A DNA stretch of 64,000 bases from Rhizobium album (GTDB taxonomy: Bacteria; Pseudomonadota; Alphaproteobacteria; Rhizobiales; Rhizobiaceae), in the NCBI RefSeq assembly GCF_003122325.1, contig NZ_QFBC01000011.1:150977-214976 (forward strand), written 5' to 3'. The notes beneath the pieces are model-generated. The model ran no database searches. It was not told where the DNA came from and saw only the letters and a list, made by a program, of their open reading frames with translations. Of this stretch, positions 53,712-62,381 are shown piece after piece. Each line of letters starts with the position of its first letter. Within the stretch, counting starts at the first letter, position 1. Made by a program: the position numbers and the translations under genes.

Positions 53712-54890
53712 CTAGCGTCTCCCCGGTTCTTCGGCGGACAGCCGAGCATAGACGCTGTAGAGCAGCAATGTTGCGACGAGCAGCACGACGCCGAGGGCGC
53801 CGGCCATGCCCCAGTTGGCCGAGCCGGTGGCGTAGAAGGCGATGATCGAGCTGATCATCTGGTCGCCCGGCCCGCCGATCAGCGCCGGCGTGATGTAGTA
53901 GCCGATGGCCGAAATGAACACGAGCAGGCTGCCGGAGGCGACACCGCGCAGGCTGAGCGGCAGAAGCACGCGCAGGAAGGCCCGCAGCGGGTGGGCGCCG
54001 AGCGAGGCGGCGGCCGGCATCAGGTTCTTCGGGATGGTGAGCAGCACCGAATAGATCGGCAGCACCATGAAGGGCAGCAGCACATGGGTCATGGCGATGA
54101 TGACGCCGGTGCGGTTGAAGATCAGCGGCAGCGGACTGTCGATCAGGCCGATCGTTTGCAGCAGTTCGTTGATCAGCCCCCTTTCCTGCAGCAGGATGAA
54201 CCAGGCAGCGGTACGAACAAGAAGCGAGGTCCAGAGCGGCAGCAGGACGGCACCCAGCATCAGGTCGCGCTTCCAGCCGGAAAGCGAGGCTGCAATCATC
54301 GCGTAGGGAAAACCGATGCAGGCGCAGGCGAAGGTGACGAGCGCGGCGATCCAGAAGGTGCGCACCAGGATGACGCGGTTGACCGACTTGTCGGCAGGCA
54401 GATGTTCGATCTCGCCGGCGGCATTGCGGCCGAGATCGACGGCGGCAAGCAGGTTGCGGTCGGTGAGCGGCGATAGCGCATCGGCGATGGCGAGCCAGAA
54501 TTCCGGTTTCTCCCAGCGCGTGTCGATGGAGACGAGGTCGGCGGGCGGGTTTGTCGTATCGCCGAGCGCGGTCGTCGTCTTGCCCATCAGCGTGCGGAAA
54601 CCCGAACGGGCGCTGTTGAGGCGGCGCACCATGTCGCCGAGCGCCTGGTCGTCGTCGACGGCCTTCAGGTCTTCCATCAACGCCGCCTGCATCTCCGGCG
54701 TCGGCGGCGACTGGCGATCCCAGCCTGCGAGCACTTCGGTGCTGCGCGGCAGAAGGCGCAGCACGGCGGTGTCGGAGATCGACTGCGACATCATGCTGAA
54801 CAGCGGCCACACGAAGAAGCCGACCAGGAACAACAAGAGCGGCAAAAGCAGCAAAAGAGATCGCCCGGTTTTCGATCGTCCGGCGGTCAT
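53712..54890 (-). CDS. Polyamine-type ABC transporter permease (PotB family), with long insertion
   Basis: This 392-residue permease is longer than the usual 280-300. After the first helix it has an extra, mostly hydrophilic segment of about 110 residues (roughly 35-150) that should face the periplasm. The rest is a PotB-type membrane core with AAASLGAHPLRAFLRVLLPL. I chose the ATG that overlaps the ATPase stop (ATGA). The insertion may contact the binding protein. Confidence 0.88.
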   Translation of the reverse strand: MTAGRSKTGRSLLLLLPLLLFLVGFFVWPLFSMMSQSISDTAVLRLLPRSTEVLAGWDRQSPPTPEMQAALMEDLKAVDDDQALGDMVRRLNSARSGFRTLMGKTTTALGDTTNPPADLVSIDTRWEKPEFWLAIADALSPLTDRNLLAAVDLGRNAAGEIEHLPADKSVNRVILVRTFWIAALVTFACACIGFPYAMIAASLSGWKRDLMLGAVLLPLWTSLLVRTAAWFILLQERGLINELLQTIGLIDSPLPLIFNRTGVIIAMTHVLLPFMVLPIYSVLLTIPKNLMPAAASLGAHPLRAFLRVLLPLSLRGVASGSLLVFISAIGYYITPALIGGPGDQMISSIIAFYATGSANWGMAGALGVVLLVATLLLYSVYARLSAEEPGRR

Positions 54891-55966
54891 GGCGCGATGA
54901 CCCGGCAATCGCCCGCCGAAAAGCCGGCGAAGACCTTGGTGCCCGGCGGGAATTCGCGCGAGCGGCGGCTGAGCTTGGCGATCAGCGGATGGGCGGCATT
55001 TTGCAGCTGCACGCGCAAATGGTCGCCCTGGTAGACGGAGTCCGTGACTTCCGTTTCCAGGCAGTTGCGGGCGTCACCGCGGATCTCGCTGAGATCGACG
55101 CGTTCCGGGCGGATGGACAGGAAGACCGTCTGCCCCGGCGTCACCGTGCCGGAGACCGCCGAGACGATGCTGTCGCCGGAGACCAGCCGGACATTGGCCT
55201 CCTGCCCCTGCACCGCATCGACGACGCCTTCGACGAGGTTGGTCTCACCGATGAATTCGGCGACGAAGCGGGTCGCTGGTTCGTCGTAGACCTGGCGCGG
55301 CGTGCCGATCTGCTCGATCCTGCCCTTGTTGAACACGGCGACACGGTCGGACATCGTCAGGGCTTCCGACTGGTCGTGGGTGACGAAGACGATCGTCAGG
55401 CCGAGGCGGCGATGCAGGTCGCGAATGTCGAGCTGCATCTGCTCGCGCAGCTGCTTGTCCAGCGCGCCGAGCGGCTCGTCCATCAGCACGACGCGCGGCT
55501 CGAAGACCAGGGCGCGCGACAGCGCCACGCGCTGCTGCTGGCCGCCGGAAAGCTGCGACGGCCGGCGGTCGACCAGAGCCGAAAGCTGCACCATGTCCAG
55601 CGCCCGCGCGACGCGCCCGGCGATGTCCGCCTTGCCGAGACCGCGCATCTGCAGCGGAAAGGCGACGTTTTCGCCGACCGACATATGCGGAAACAGCGCA
55701 TAACTCTGGAAGACGACGCCCATGTCGCGCTTGTGCGTCGGCACGTCGTTGATCGCCGTTCCATCGAGAAGAATGTTTCCCGAGGTCGGCTGCTCGAAAC
55801 CTGCCAGCATCATCAGAAGCGTTGTCTTGCCTGAGCCCGAAGGGCCAAGCAGGCTGACGAACTCGCCCTTCTCTATGCCGAGATCGAGGTTTTCGACCAC
55901 GCAGAGCGGGCCGTAGAATTTGGTAATGCGGTCAAACCGGATGAATTCCGCCACGGAATGCTCCAT
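54887..55966 (-). CDS. Polyamine-type ABC transporter ATPase (PotA family)
   Basis: This 359-residue ATPase has Walker A GPSGSGKTT, Q-loop VVFQSYALFPH, signature LSGGQQQRVALSRAL, Walker B VVLMDEPLGALD, switch VTHDQSEAL and a C-terminal TOBE domain. All motifs are canonical. It powers the PotB/PotC-type permeases encoded next. A hairpin-rich gap of about 190 bases separates it from the binding-protein gene upstream. Confidence 0.92.
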   Translation of the reverse strand: MEHSVAEFIRFDRITKFYGPLCVVENLDLGIEKGEFVSLLGPSGSGKTTLLMMLAGFEQPTSGNILLDGTAINDVPTHKRDMGVVFQSYALFPHMSVGENVAFPLQMRGLGKADIAGRVARALDMVQLSALVDRRPSQLSGGQQQRVALSRALVFEPRVVLMDEPLGALDKQLREQMQLDIRDLHRRLGLTIVFVTHDQSEALTMSDRVAVFNKGRIEQIGTPRQVYDEPATRFVAEFIGETNLVEGVVDAVQGQEANVRLVSGDSIVSAVSGTVTPGQTVFLSIRPERVDLSEIRGDARNCLETEVTDSVYQGDHLRVQLQNAAHPLIAKLSRRSREFPPGTKVFAGFSAGDCRVIAP

Positions 55967-56031
55967 CGCCAGAGCAACTCCAGCAAAACGCGCAGCGATT
56001 TGCGTCCGGAATTGCGTAGAGACAAAAGGAT

Positions 56032-56070
56032 AGAGTGTTTTCGCGATTCGGAGAAAAGCGGAAATGCTCT
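56032..56070. repeat. Rhizobial-style intergenic hairpin repeat
   Basis: AGAGTGTTTTCGC pairs imperfectly with GCGGAAATGCTCT around a short spacer (13 pairs including wobbles). The wording (TAGAG..TTTTCGCGATTC...GCGGAAATGCTCT) is of a kind I recall as common between genes in Rhizobium and Agrobacterium genomes. It lies between the binding-protein and ATPase genes. The family assignment is from memory. Confidence 0.45.
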
Positions 56071-56118
56071 ACGGGCGAAGGACGCGCCACGGCCACGAAG
56101 CGCGCCCAGCCATGCGGG

Positions 56119-56138
56119 AAAGGCGCCGGTCGGCGCCT
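56119..56138 (-). terminator. Stem-loop after the polyamine-type binding-protein gene
   Basis: AAGGCGCC and GGCGCCTT are perfect eight-base arms around GGTC, 16 bases past the binding-protein stop on the minus strand. It matches the other binding-protein stem-loops in function and place. Confidence 0.5.
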
Positions 56139-56154
56139 TCCACCACGGACGTCT

Positions 56155-57207
56155 TTACTGGGCGAGCCAGGCGTTGAAGCGCTGCGTCAGCGTTTCGGCG
56201 TTGTCGATCCAGAAGTCGACGTTCAGCGAGATCGAGTCCGTCATGTTGGCGGGATCGGTCGGCAGGTCCTTGGCAAAATCGGCCGGAACCTTCGCAGCCG
56301 CTTCGGTGTTCGGCAGGCCGTATGCCACGAATTCCGGCAGTTTCGCCTGGTTTTCCGGCAGGCTGGCGAAGGCGATGAAATCCTGCGCCGCGTCCTTGTT
56401 TTCGGCGTCTTTCAGCACGACCCAGCTGTCGACGGCATAGATGCTGCCGGGGAACACGACTTTGAAGTTCTTGCCTTCGGAACGGTTGATGCCGGTGATG
56501 CGGCCGTTATAGGCCGAGGTCATCGCCACTTCGCCGGAGGCGAGAAGCTGCAGCGGCTGGGCGCCCGATTCCCACCAGACGATGTTCGGCTTCAGTTCGT
56601 CGAGCTTCTTGAAAGCGCGGGCGACGCCTTCTTCCGTGCCGAGAATGTCATAAATTTCGTCCTTGGAAACGCCGTCGGCCAGCAGGGCGAATTCGAGCGT
56701 ATATTTCGGGCCTTTGCGCAGCGAACGCTTGCCGGGGAATTTTTCGACATTCCAGAAGTCCGCCCAGGATGTCGGGCCTTCCTTCAGCTTGTCGCCGTCG
56801 TAAGCGATGGCCGTCGACCAGACGATGGCGCCGACGCCACAGTCATTGACCGCCGACGGCAGGAACTTGTCCTTGCCGCCCATCTTGTCCCAGTCGATCT
56901 TTTCGTAGAGGCCGTCGGCACAGCCGAGCGCCAGTTCTTCCGCCTCGACCTGCACCGCATCCCAGTTCGGCGCGCCGGCCTTGACCTTCGCCTGGATGAC
57001 GCCGATGCCGCCGTCCCACGCTTCGTCGAGCACCGGCTTGCCGGACTTGGCGGCGAAGGGTTCGAAATAGATCTTGCGCTGCGCATCCTGGTAGTTGCCG
57101 CCCCAGGAGACGACCGTCAGGTCACGCGCCAGCACCGGCGCGACGAGCCCGGCGGAAAGAACGACGGCAGCCGCCGCCAGAATACCTGATTTTACGATAG
57201 TTTTCAT
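56155..57207 (-). CDS. Polyamine-type ABC transporter binding protein
   Basis: This 350-residue protein has a signal peptide (MKTIVKSGILAAAAVVLSAG, cleavage near VLA-RD). A PotD/type II binding fold follows, starting LTVVSWGGNYQDAQRK. The ATG preceded by AAAGGGGAG was preferred to a longer frame. Ligands in this family include putrescine, spermidine, 4-aminobutyrate and other amines. The neighbouring kinase and phospho-lyase genes suggest an amino alcohol or hydroxy amino acid as another option. Confidence 0.88.
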   Translation of the reverse strand: MKTIVKSGILAAAAVVLSAGLVAPVLARDLTVVSWGGNYQDAQRKIYFEPFAAKSGKPVLDEAWDGGIGVIQAKVKAGAPNWDAVQVEAEELALGCADGLYEKIDWDKMGGKDKFLPSAVNDCGVGAIVWSTAIAYDGDKLKEGPTSWADFWNVEKFPGKRSLRKGPKYTLEFALLADGVSKDEIYDILGTEEGVARAFKKLDELKPNIVWWESGAQPLQLLASGEVAMTSAYNGRITGINRSEGKNFKVVFPGSIYAVDSWVVLKDAENKDAAQDFIAFASLPENQAKLPEFVAYGLPNTEAAAKVPADFAKDLPTDPANMTDSISLNVDFWIDNAETLTQRFNAWLAQ

Positions 57208-57441
57208 TGCACTCCCCTTTTCTTGGTTTGTAGAAGAGCCGGTTTCGATCGCCGGCCCCGTGACGATCTCCTGCGGGCCGCTGGCGCCGTCGTGCATGAT
57301 CCTGCCATGCCTTGCCGGTTGCTGCAGCCTTCCGGTCGCCTCGCTCTTTCCCCTGAGCGACGGTCAACCGAATGATGCACCCTGGTCATTGCGGGTCAAC
57401 GGGATTCTTTGCGTATGCCTTGGCCCTCCCGTCGGCCGGTA

Positions 57442-58182
57442 TCAGACGTGTTGTCCTCCGTTGATGTGGATTTCGGCGCCGTTGATGTAGGAGGACTGCC
57501 CGGAGCAGAGGAAATAGATGGTCTCCGCGACTTCGCGCGGTTCACCCAGCCTTCCCATCGGCACTTCTGCAGCCACTAGTTCGTCAGTTCCCGGCGACAG
57601 GATCGAGGTTTCGATTTCACCCGGCGCAATGGCATTCGCCCGGATGCCGCGGCGGCCGAATTCATGCGCCATCTCGCGTGTCAGCGCCGCCAGCGCTGCC
57701 TTGGAAGCAGCATAGGCAACCCCCGCGAAGGGATGGACGCGCGAACCGGCGATGGAGGTGACGTTGACGATCGAGCCTTTCGCCGCCTCCAGTTCCGGCA
57801 GGAGGGCGCGGGCGATCAGGGCGGTCGAAATCAGGTTGACGTTGAGCACCTGCGTCCAGACGTCGGCATCCGTGCCGGCGACGCCGAGGCGGCTCCTGTC
57901 CGGCCCTTTCGGCGAAATGCCGGCATTGTTGACGAGGGCGTGCAGCTTGCCGTTCGGCAGGCGTTCGCGTACGGTCGCGGCGAGGCGGTCGATCTGCGTC
58001 AGGTCGGCAAGGTCGGCCTGGATGTGGCTCTCGCGGGCGGAAGGCCAGGCGCATTCCTCGGAAAAGGCTTGGCGCGACACGGTGAGTATGCGCCAGCCTT
58101 TCGACTGGAACAGCTTGACCGTTGCATGGCCGATGCCGCGGCTGGCGCCCGTCAGCAACATGTAGGGGCGTTCTTCGGTCAT
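57442..58182 (-). CDS. Short-chain dehydrogenase/reductase
   Basis: This 246-residue SDR has TGASRGIG (about 10-17), NNAGIS, serine in VNVTSIAGS, YAASK and a C-terminal INGAEIHINGGQ. It lies between the importer and a GntR-type regulator, on the same strand. A CTTGATACATC element in the gap upstream is shared with the regulator's own promoter, so the two may be co-regulated. Confidence 0.86.
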   Translation of the reverse strand: MTEERPYMLLTGASRGIGHATVKLFQSKGWRILTVSRQAFSEECAWPSARESHIQADLADLTQIDRLAATVRERLPNGKLHALVNNAGISPKGPDRSRLGVAGTDADVWTQVLNVNLISTALIARALLPELEAAKGSIVNVTSIAGSRVHPFAGVAYAASKAALAALTREMAHEFGRRGIRANAIAPGEIETSILSPGTDELVAAEVPMGRLGEPREVAETIYFLCSGQSSYINGAEIHINGGQHV

Positions 58183-58201
58183 GCGGGCGTCTCCGTTGAT
58201 G

Positions 58202-58212
58202 CTTGATACATC
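58202..58212. promoter_or_regulatory. Candidate GntR operator, copy upstream of the dehydrogenase
   Basis: CTTGATACATC matches the copy in the regulator's own promoter at 10 of 11 bases. It lies 20 bases upstream of the dehydrogenase start. The core GATNCATC is a dyad. Confidence 0.42.
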
Positions 58213-58257
58213 GTAATCCGTCGAGGGAGGAAAGCAAGCCTCCTGATTCCCGACGTG

Positions 58258-58938
58258 TCAGACCCTCATCATCTGCAATCTTTCCTCGCGTTCGATCCGT
58301 TCGAGGATCGGCTTGCCGCCGAGCAGGATATCGTCGACGATCGCCATGCAGGCGGCAGCGGAATCGTGCCGCTTCAGCGCCTCGATGACGGGGTAGTGAT
58401 GATCGATCATCGCCCGGCCGCCCGGAATATAGGCATCGGAAATCAGCGGTCCCATCTGCAGCCACAGGCGTCGCAGGATGCCGTTGAGCACCGGAAGCCC
58501 GGCGATCTCAGGCAACATGAAATGGAAGGCCTGATTGAGTTGCGTGCCCTTCAGCCGGTCGCCATCGGCGATCGCCCGTTCATTGTCGCGCAAGATCTGC
58601 TCGAGACAGTCGATATCTGCGCTTGTCGCCACCTGGGCTGCCGTTTCCGCCGCCAGCCCCTCCAGCTTGACGCGGATGGCCCGGATTTCGCGATAACGAC
58701 TTTCGCTCATGCTGGGAATACGAATATCGCGCGGCGAGCGAAAAGTGATCGCTTCCTCGTTGGCGAGCCGCAGGATGGCATCGCGGATCGGCGTCACGCT
58801 CGTGCCGAACTGTTCGGCAAGATCGCGGATCTTGAGCCGGTCTCCGGGCTGGAATCGCCCTTGGATCAACGCGTCGCACAGCGCGCCGTAGACAGCGCTG
58901 CTGAGGCTTTCATGATCCAGTGTTGCAAATTCAGGCAT
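58258..58938 (-). CDS. GntR-family (FCD) transcriptional regulator 1
   Basis: This 226-residue protein has a GntR winged helix (about 10-70, YGALCDALIQGRFQPGDRL, DLAEQFGTSVTPIRDAIL) and an all-helical FCD ligand domain (about 85-215). I chose the ATG after AAGGTCAG because its N-terminus aligns with that of the second GntR gene. It diverges from the kinase and PLP-enzyme operon and precedes the dehydrogenase, so it likely represses both. Confidence 0.88.
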   Translation of the reverse strand: MPEFATLDHESLSSAVYGALCDALIQGRFQPGDRLKIRDLAEQFGTSVTPIRDAILRLANEEAITFRSPRDIRIPSMSESRYREIRAIRVKLEGLAAETAAQVATSADIDCLEQILRDNERAIADGDRLKGTQLNQAFHFMLPEIAGLPVLNGILRRLWLQMGPLISDAYIPGGRAMIDHHYPVIEALKRHDSAAACMAIVDDILLGGKPILERIEREERLQMMRV

Positions 58939-58970
58939 GGAACTGACCTTGAAAATCGGATAATAAGATA

Positions 58971-58981
58971 CTTGATGCATC
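58971..58981. promoter_or_regulatory. Candidate GntR operator in the divergent promoter
   Basis: CTTGATGCATC contains the perfect palindrome GATGCATC and lies between the regulator and the kinase gene. It is the second copy of the 11-base element. Confidence 0.42.
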
Positions 58982-59095
58982 TTTTTTGGCATGTTTCAAG
59001 TAGAGCCTGTCGTCACCCGGCGGCTTTCACCGAAAGCGACGGGAAACGAAGCGTGCACAGTTGCAATGCCGGGAACGGCGGACAATGGAGAAACC

Positions 59096-60145
59096 ATGAC
59101 GGAGGGATCGCCCGCCGAGCAGAAGAAGGATGCCATGTCGGCTTCCTGGAGCGAGACATCGATTCCTGGTGCCGAGGCCGCGGTATCCGACGTTTACGGC
59201 CTGACCGGCACCGTCAAGCGGCTCTCCAGCGAACGGGACGAAACCTTCCTGTTTGTTCGCGACGACGGAACGGAATTCATCCTCAAGATCGCCAACCCGG
59301 CCGAGGAGCCGGCTGCGCTGGAATTCCAGGATGGTGCGCTCCTGCATCTGGCGGCGGCTGCCCCCGCGGTGCCGGTGCCGCGGATCGTGCCGACATGCGG
59401 CGGAACGTCGAGCCATACATTGGCGACCGCGGACGGTCCGCGCATCATGCGCCTGCTGACATTCTTGCGCGGCGAATTGTTGTACCGCACGCCCGCCTCC
59501 GAGGCGCAGAGCCGCAATGTCGGCCGTGCGCTGGCCGAACTCGGCCTGGGGCTTGAGAATTACCGGGGCCGCCCGCCCGCCGGCAAGCTGATGTGGGACA
59601 TTTCCCACATGATGGATCTCGCCGCCTTCGTGGGCTGTGTCGCACCGGACCGTCGGGCACAGCCGGAATCCGTGCTGGCCGAATACGAGCGGGCGCTGCC
59701 GGCCATCCGTGACCTCACCCGCCGCCAGATCATCCACAACGACTTCAATCCGCACAACATCCTGCTGGATCCGGCCGCTCCCGTCGATGTGGTCGGCATC
59801 ATCGATTTCGGCGACATGGTGCATGCGCCGCTGATCAACGACCTTGCCGTCGGCCTTTCCTACCATCTGTCGACGGACAACTGGGCCGCTCGCGCCGGCG
59901 CTTTTATCGATGGTTTCCTGTCGGCGCGGACACTCGAGCCGGCGGAGGTCGAACTGCTTCCCCTGCTCGCGCGCGCGCGGCTGGCGATGTCGATGATCAT
60001 CGCCGAATGGCGTTCGGGACGGTTCCCGGAGAACCGGGACTACATCATGCGCAATCACGCCGCCGCCTCGCGGGGCTTGCAGAACATAGCCGGACTGGAC
60101 GTCGCAGGATTGAAGCGGCTCGTCCCCAACCTTTCGGGAGCCTGA
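59096..60145 (+). CDS. APH-fold kinase resembling hydroxylysine kinase (HYKK)
   Basis: This 349-residue protein has VYGLTGTVKRLSSERDETF, an ATP lysine near K64, RLLTFLRGEL, the catalytic loop HNDFNPHNILL with D216 and N221, and IIDFGDM with D237. A PENRDYIM segment follows. This order and wording closely follow animal 5-hydroxylysine kinase. I chose the ATG after GGAGAAACC. The next gene, three bases on, encodes a PLP enzyme of the matching phospho-lyase family, so the pair should phosphorylate and then deaminate an amino alcohol or hydroxy amino acid. Confidence 0.85.
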   Translation: MTEGSPAEQKKDAMSASWSETSIPGAEAAVSDVYGLTGTVKRLSSERDETFLFVRDDGTEFILKIANPAEEPAALEFQDGALLHLAAAAPAVPVPRIVPTCGGTSSHTLATADGPRIMRLLTFLRGELLYRTPASEAQSRNVGRALAELGLGLENYRGRPPAGKLMWDISHMMDLAAFVGCVAPDRRAQPESVLAEYERALPAIRDLTRRQIIHNDFNPHNILLDPAAPVDVVGIIDFGDMVHAPLINDLAVGLSYHLSTDNWAARAGAFIDGFLSARTLEPAEVELLPLLARARLAMSMIIAEWRSGRFPENRDYIMRNHAAASRGLQNIAGLDVAGLKRLVPNLSGA

Positions 60146-60148
60146 AAC

Positions 60149-61465
60149 ATGTCGATGGTGAATGCATTCTCGCGCGAAGATTTCGAGTGGCTGGACGAGG
60201 CCGAAAAGGCGCTGATCGCCCGGCGTGAAAAGGTGCTCGGCCCGGCCTATCGGCTGTTTTACGAAAAGCCGCTGCACCTGGTGCGCGGCGAAGGTGTGTT
60301 CCTCTACGACGCCAAGGGGGAAAAATACCTCGACGCCTACAACAACGTCGCTTCGCTCGGCCATTGCCATCCGCGCGTCGTCGAGGCGATCACCAGGCAG
60401 ACGGCGGTCCTCAACACCCATACGCGTTACCTGCACGAAGGCATCGTCGATTATGCCGAGACGCTGACGGCGACCTTCCCGGAAGCGCTGAGCCAGGCGA
60501 TGTTCACCTGCACCGGCAGCGAGGCCAACGACCTTGCAGTTCGCATTGCCCGTTTCGTCACCGGCGGCACCGGCATCATTGCCACCGATCTCGCTTATCA
60601 CGGCCTGACCAATGCCGTGGCGGAGTTTTCACCCTCGCTCGGCGAGTCCGTGACGCTCGGGCCGCATGTGCGCACCGTTGCCGCTCCCGACAGCTATCGT
60701 TTCTCGCCCGGGGAGATGAGGGAGAAATTCGGCCGCGACGTGCGGGCGGCGATTGCCGACCTGAGGCGCCACGGCATCAAGCCGGCAATGCTGATTACCG
60801 ACACGATCTTTTCGAGCGACGGCATCTTCGCCGGGCCGAAGGGTTTCCTGAAGCCGGCGGTCGATGCGATCCACGAGGCGGGCGGCCTGTTCGTCGCCGA
60901 CGAGGTGCAGCCGGGTTTTGGCCGTACCGGCGAAGCGATGTGGGGATTCGAGCGCCATGGCGTGGCGCCGGACATGGTGACGATCGGCAAGCCGATGGGC
61001 AACGGCTACCCGATGGCCGGCATCGTGCTGCGGCCCGAGGTGATCGCCGATTTCGGCCCCCGCGCCCGCTATTTCAACACCTTCGGCGGCAATCCGATTG
61101 CCGCTGCCGCCGGCAAGGCGGTGCTCGACACGATCCGTATCGAAGGCCTGCAGCACAATGCCCTGGAGGTCGGCCGTTACCTGATGGAGGGCCTGAAGAC
61201 CTTGTCGGACACCTATCCGGCCATCGGCGACGTCCGCGGCTCCGGCCTGTTCATCGGTGTGGAAATCGTTGCCGATGCCGCCGCCAAACGTCCGGATTCG
61301 ACGCTGACGACACGCATCGTCAACGGCCTGCGCGAGCGCCGCATCCTGATCAGCGCTACCGGCCCGAACGCCAATATCCTGAAAATCCGCCCGCCGCTGG
61401 TCTTCTCCCGCGAAAATGCCGACATGCTGGTGGAGGCGCTGGGCGACGTGCTGAAGACGATCTGA
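60149..61465 (+). CDS. Class III PLP enzyme of the AGXT2L phospho-lyase type
   Basis: This 438-residue enzyme has ATDLAYHGLT, DEVQPGFGRTG with the PLP-pyridine aspartate D251, and TIGKPMGNGYPMA with the PLP lysine K281. The last motif is typical of ethanolamine-phosphate and 5-phosphohydroxylysine phospho-lyases (AGXT2L1/2), not of ordinary omega-aminotransferases. Those enzymes eliminate phosphate and ammonia to give an aldehyde. Coupling to the HYKK-like kinase supports this. A normal transaminase remains possible. Confidence 0.85.
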   Translation: MSMVNAFSREDFEWLDEAEKALIARREKVLGPAYRLFYEKPLHLVRGEGVFLYDAKGEKYLDAYNNVASLGHCHPRVVEAITRQTAVLNTHTRYLHEGIVDYAETLTATFPEALSQAMFTCTGSEANDLAVRIARFVTGGTGIIATDLAYHGLTNAVAEFSPSLGESVTLGPHVRTVAAPDSYRFSPGEMREKFGRDVRAAIADLRRHGIKPAMLITDTIFSSDGIFAGPKGFLKPAVDAIHEAGGLFVADEVQPGFGRTGEAMWGFERHGVAPDMVTIGKPMGNGYPMAGIVLRPEVIADFGPRARYFNTFGGNPIAAAAGKAVLDTIRIEGLQHNALEVGRYLMEGLKTLSDTYPAIGDVRGSGLFIGVEIVADAAAKRPDSTLTTRIVNGLRERRILISATGPNANILKIRPPLVFSRENADMLVEALGDVLKTI

Positions 61466-61471
61466 GGGCAA

Positions 61472-62182
61472 TCAATCGTTGTCGCGATCCGCTTCCGGTA
61501 TTACCGGAGCGGCACTTTCCATTTCTTTCGCCCACTTGATCATCAGCGCGCCGCCCCATTTGAGGTCGGCCTGGATCGCTTTGCGGGCGGCTTCGGGATC
61601 GCGTTTGTCGAGGGCGGCGAGCAGGTTGAAATGCTTGTGGTCGCGGCTGGCGAGATCGCGTACCGGCACGCGGGTGTGAAAAAGCCGCATGAACGGGCCG
61701 CTGGTGACCCATAGGTTTTCGACGATCGAGGTGGTCATCGGCATGTCGCTGATTTCGAGCAGGCGGAAATGAAACTGGCGGTTCAGCACGCCGGCCTGTT
61801 CCGGCGATTGCGCCGCCGCTTCGATGAAATCCTCCTGGAGGGCGCAGAGTTCCAGATATTGCCGCCGGGAAATTTTGGTCGCCGCCGCTGCCGCCGCCTC
61901 GCCCTCCAGGTGCAGACGGATGGTCATCGCCTCCTCCAGCCGCTTGGCGCTGTTGCTCGGCACATGGATCGCAGTTGCAGCCTTGATTTCGAGGGCGCCC
62001 TCGCTCACCAGCCGGAAGATGGCCTCCCGGACAGGGGTTATGCTTGTGCCGAGCAGGCCGGCGAGCGCCGATATCCGCAGCCTCTGGCCCGGAGTGAAGC
62101 GCCCGTCCAGCAATGCCGAACGCAGTTCCCGGTACGCCTTGGCTGATAGGTTTTCATGATCGATGCGCTCGAGTTCCGACAC
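61472..62182 (-). CDS. GntR-family (FCD) transcriptional regulator 2
   Basis: This 236-residue protein has a GntR winged helix (about 10-70, YRELRSALLDGRFTPGQRL, LAGLLGTSITPVREAI) and an FCD domain. I chose the GTG start after AGGGGAGCAGC because it aligns with regulator 1 and the longer frame is poor. It converges on the phospho-lyase gene. With regulator 1 it flanks the kinase/phospho-lyase pair, and the two are paralogs over the N-terminal domain. Confidence 0.87.
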   Translation of the reverse strand: MSELERIDHENLSAKAYRELRSALLDGRFTPGQRLRISALAGLLGTSITPVREAIFRLVSEGALEIKAATAIHVPSNSAKRLEEAMTIRLHLEGEAAAAAATKISRRQYLELCALQEDFIEAAAQSPEQAGVLNRQFHFRLLEISDMPMTTSIVENLWVTSGPFMRLFHTRVPVRDLASRDHKHFNLLAALDKRDPEAARKAIQADLKWGGALMIKWAKEMESAAPVIPEADRDND

Positions 62183-62338
62183 GCTGCTCCCCTCTAATCC
62201 CCGATAAATGTACCGCCGGGTTTCATATATCATCTTGTGTTTCATTTCATAGCCTTCGATCCAGGCGCCGTAAGCCATGGTTTTTCAAAACACATTTTCA
62301 GGGGGGCTTATATATTATATTTAAAGCGACATTCTTTG

Positions 62339-62359
62339 GCGGGCTTCATGGAAGCCCGC
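62339..62359 (-). terminator. Stem-loop after the micropeptide genes
   Basis: GCGGGCTTC and GAAGCCCGC are perfect nine-base arms around ATG. It lies 22 bases past the stop of the second micropeptide on the minus strand. No T-run follows. Confidence 0.5.
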
Positions 62360-62381
62360 GGTCGATGCAAGGTCGGCTTGG

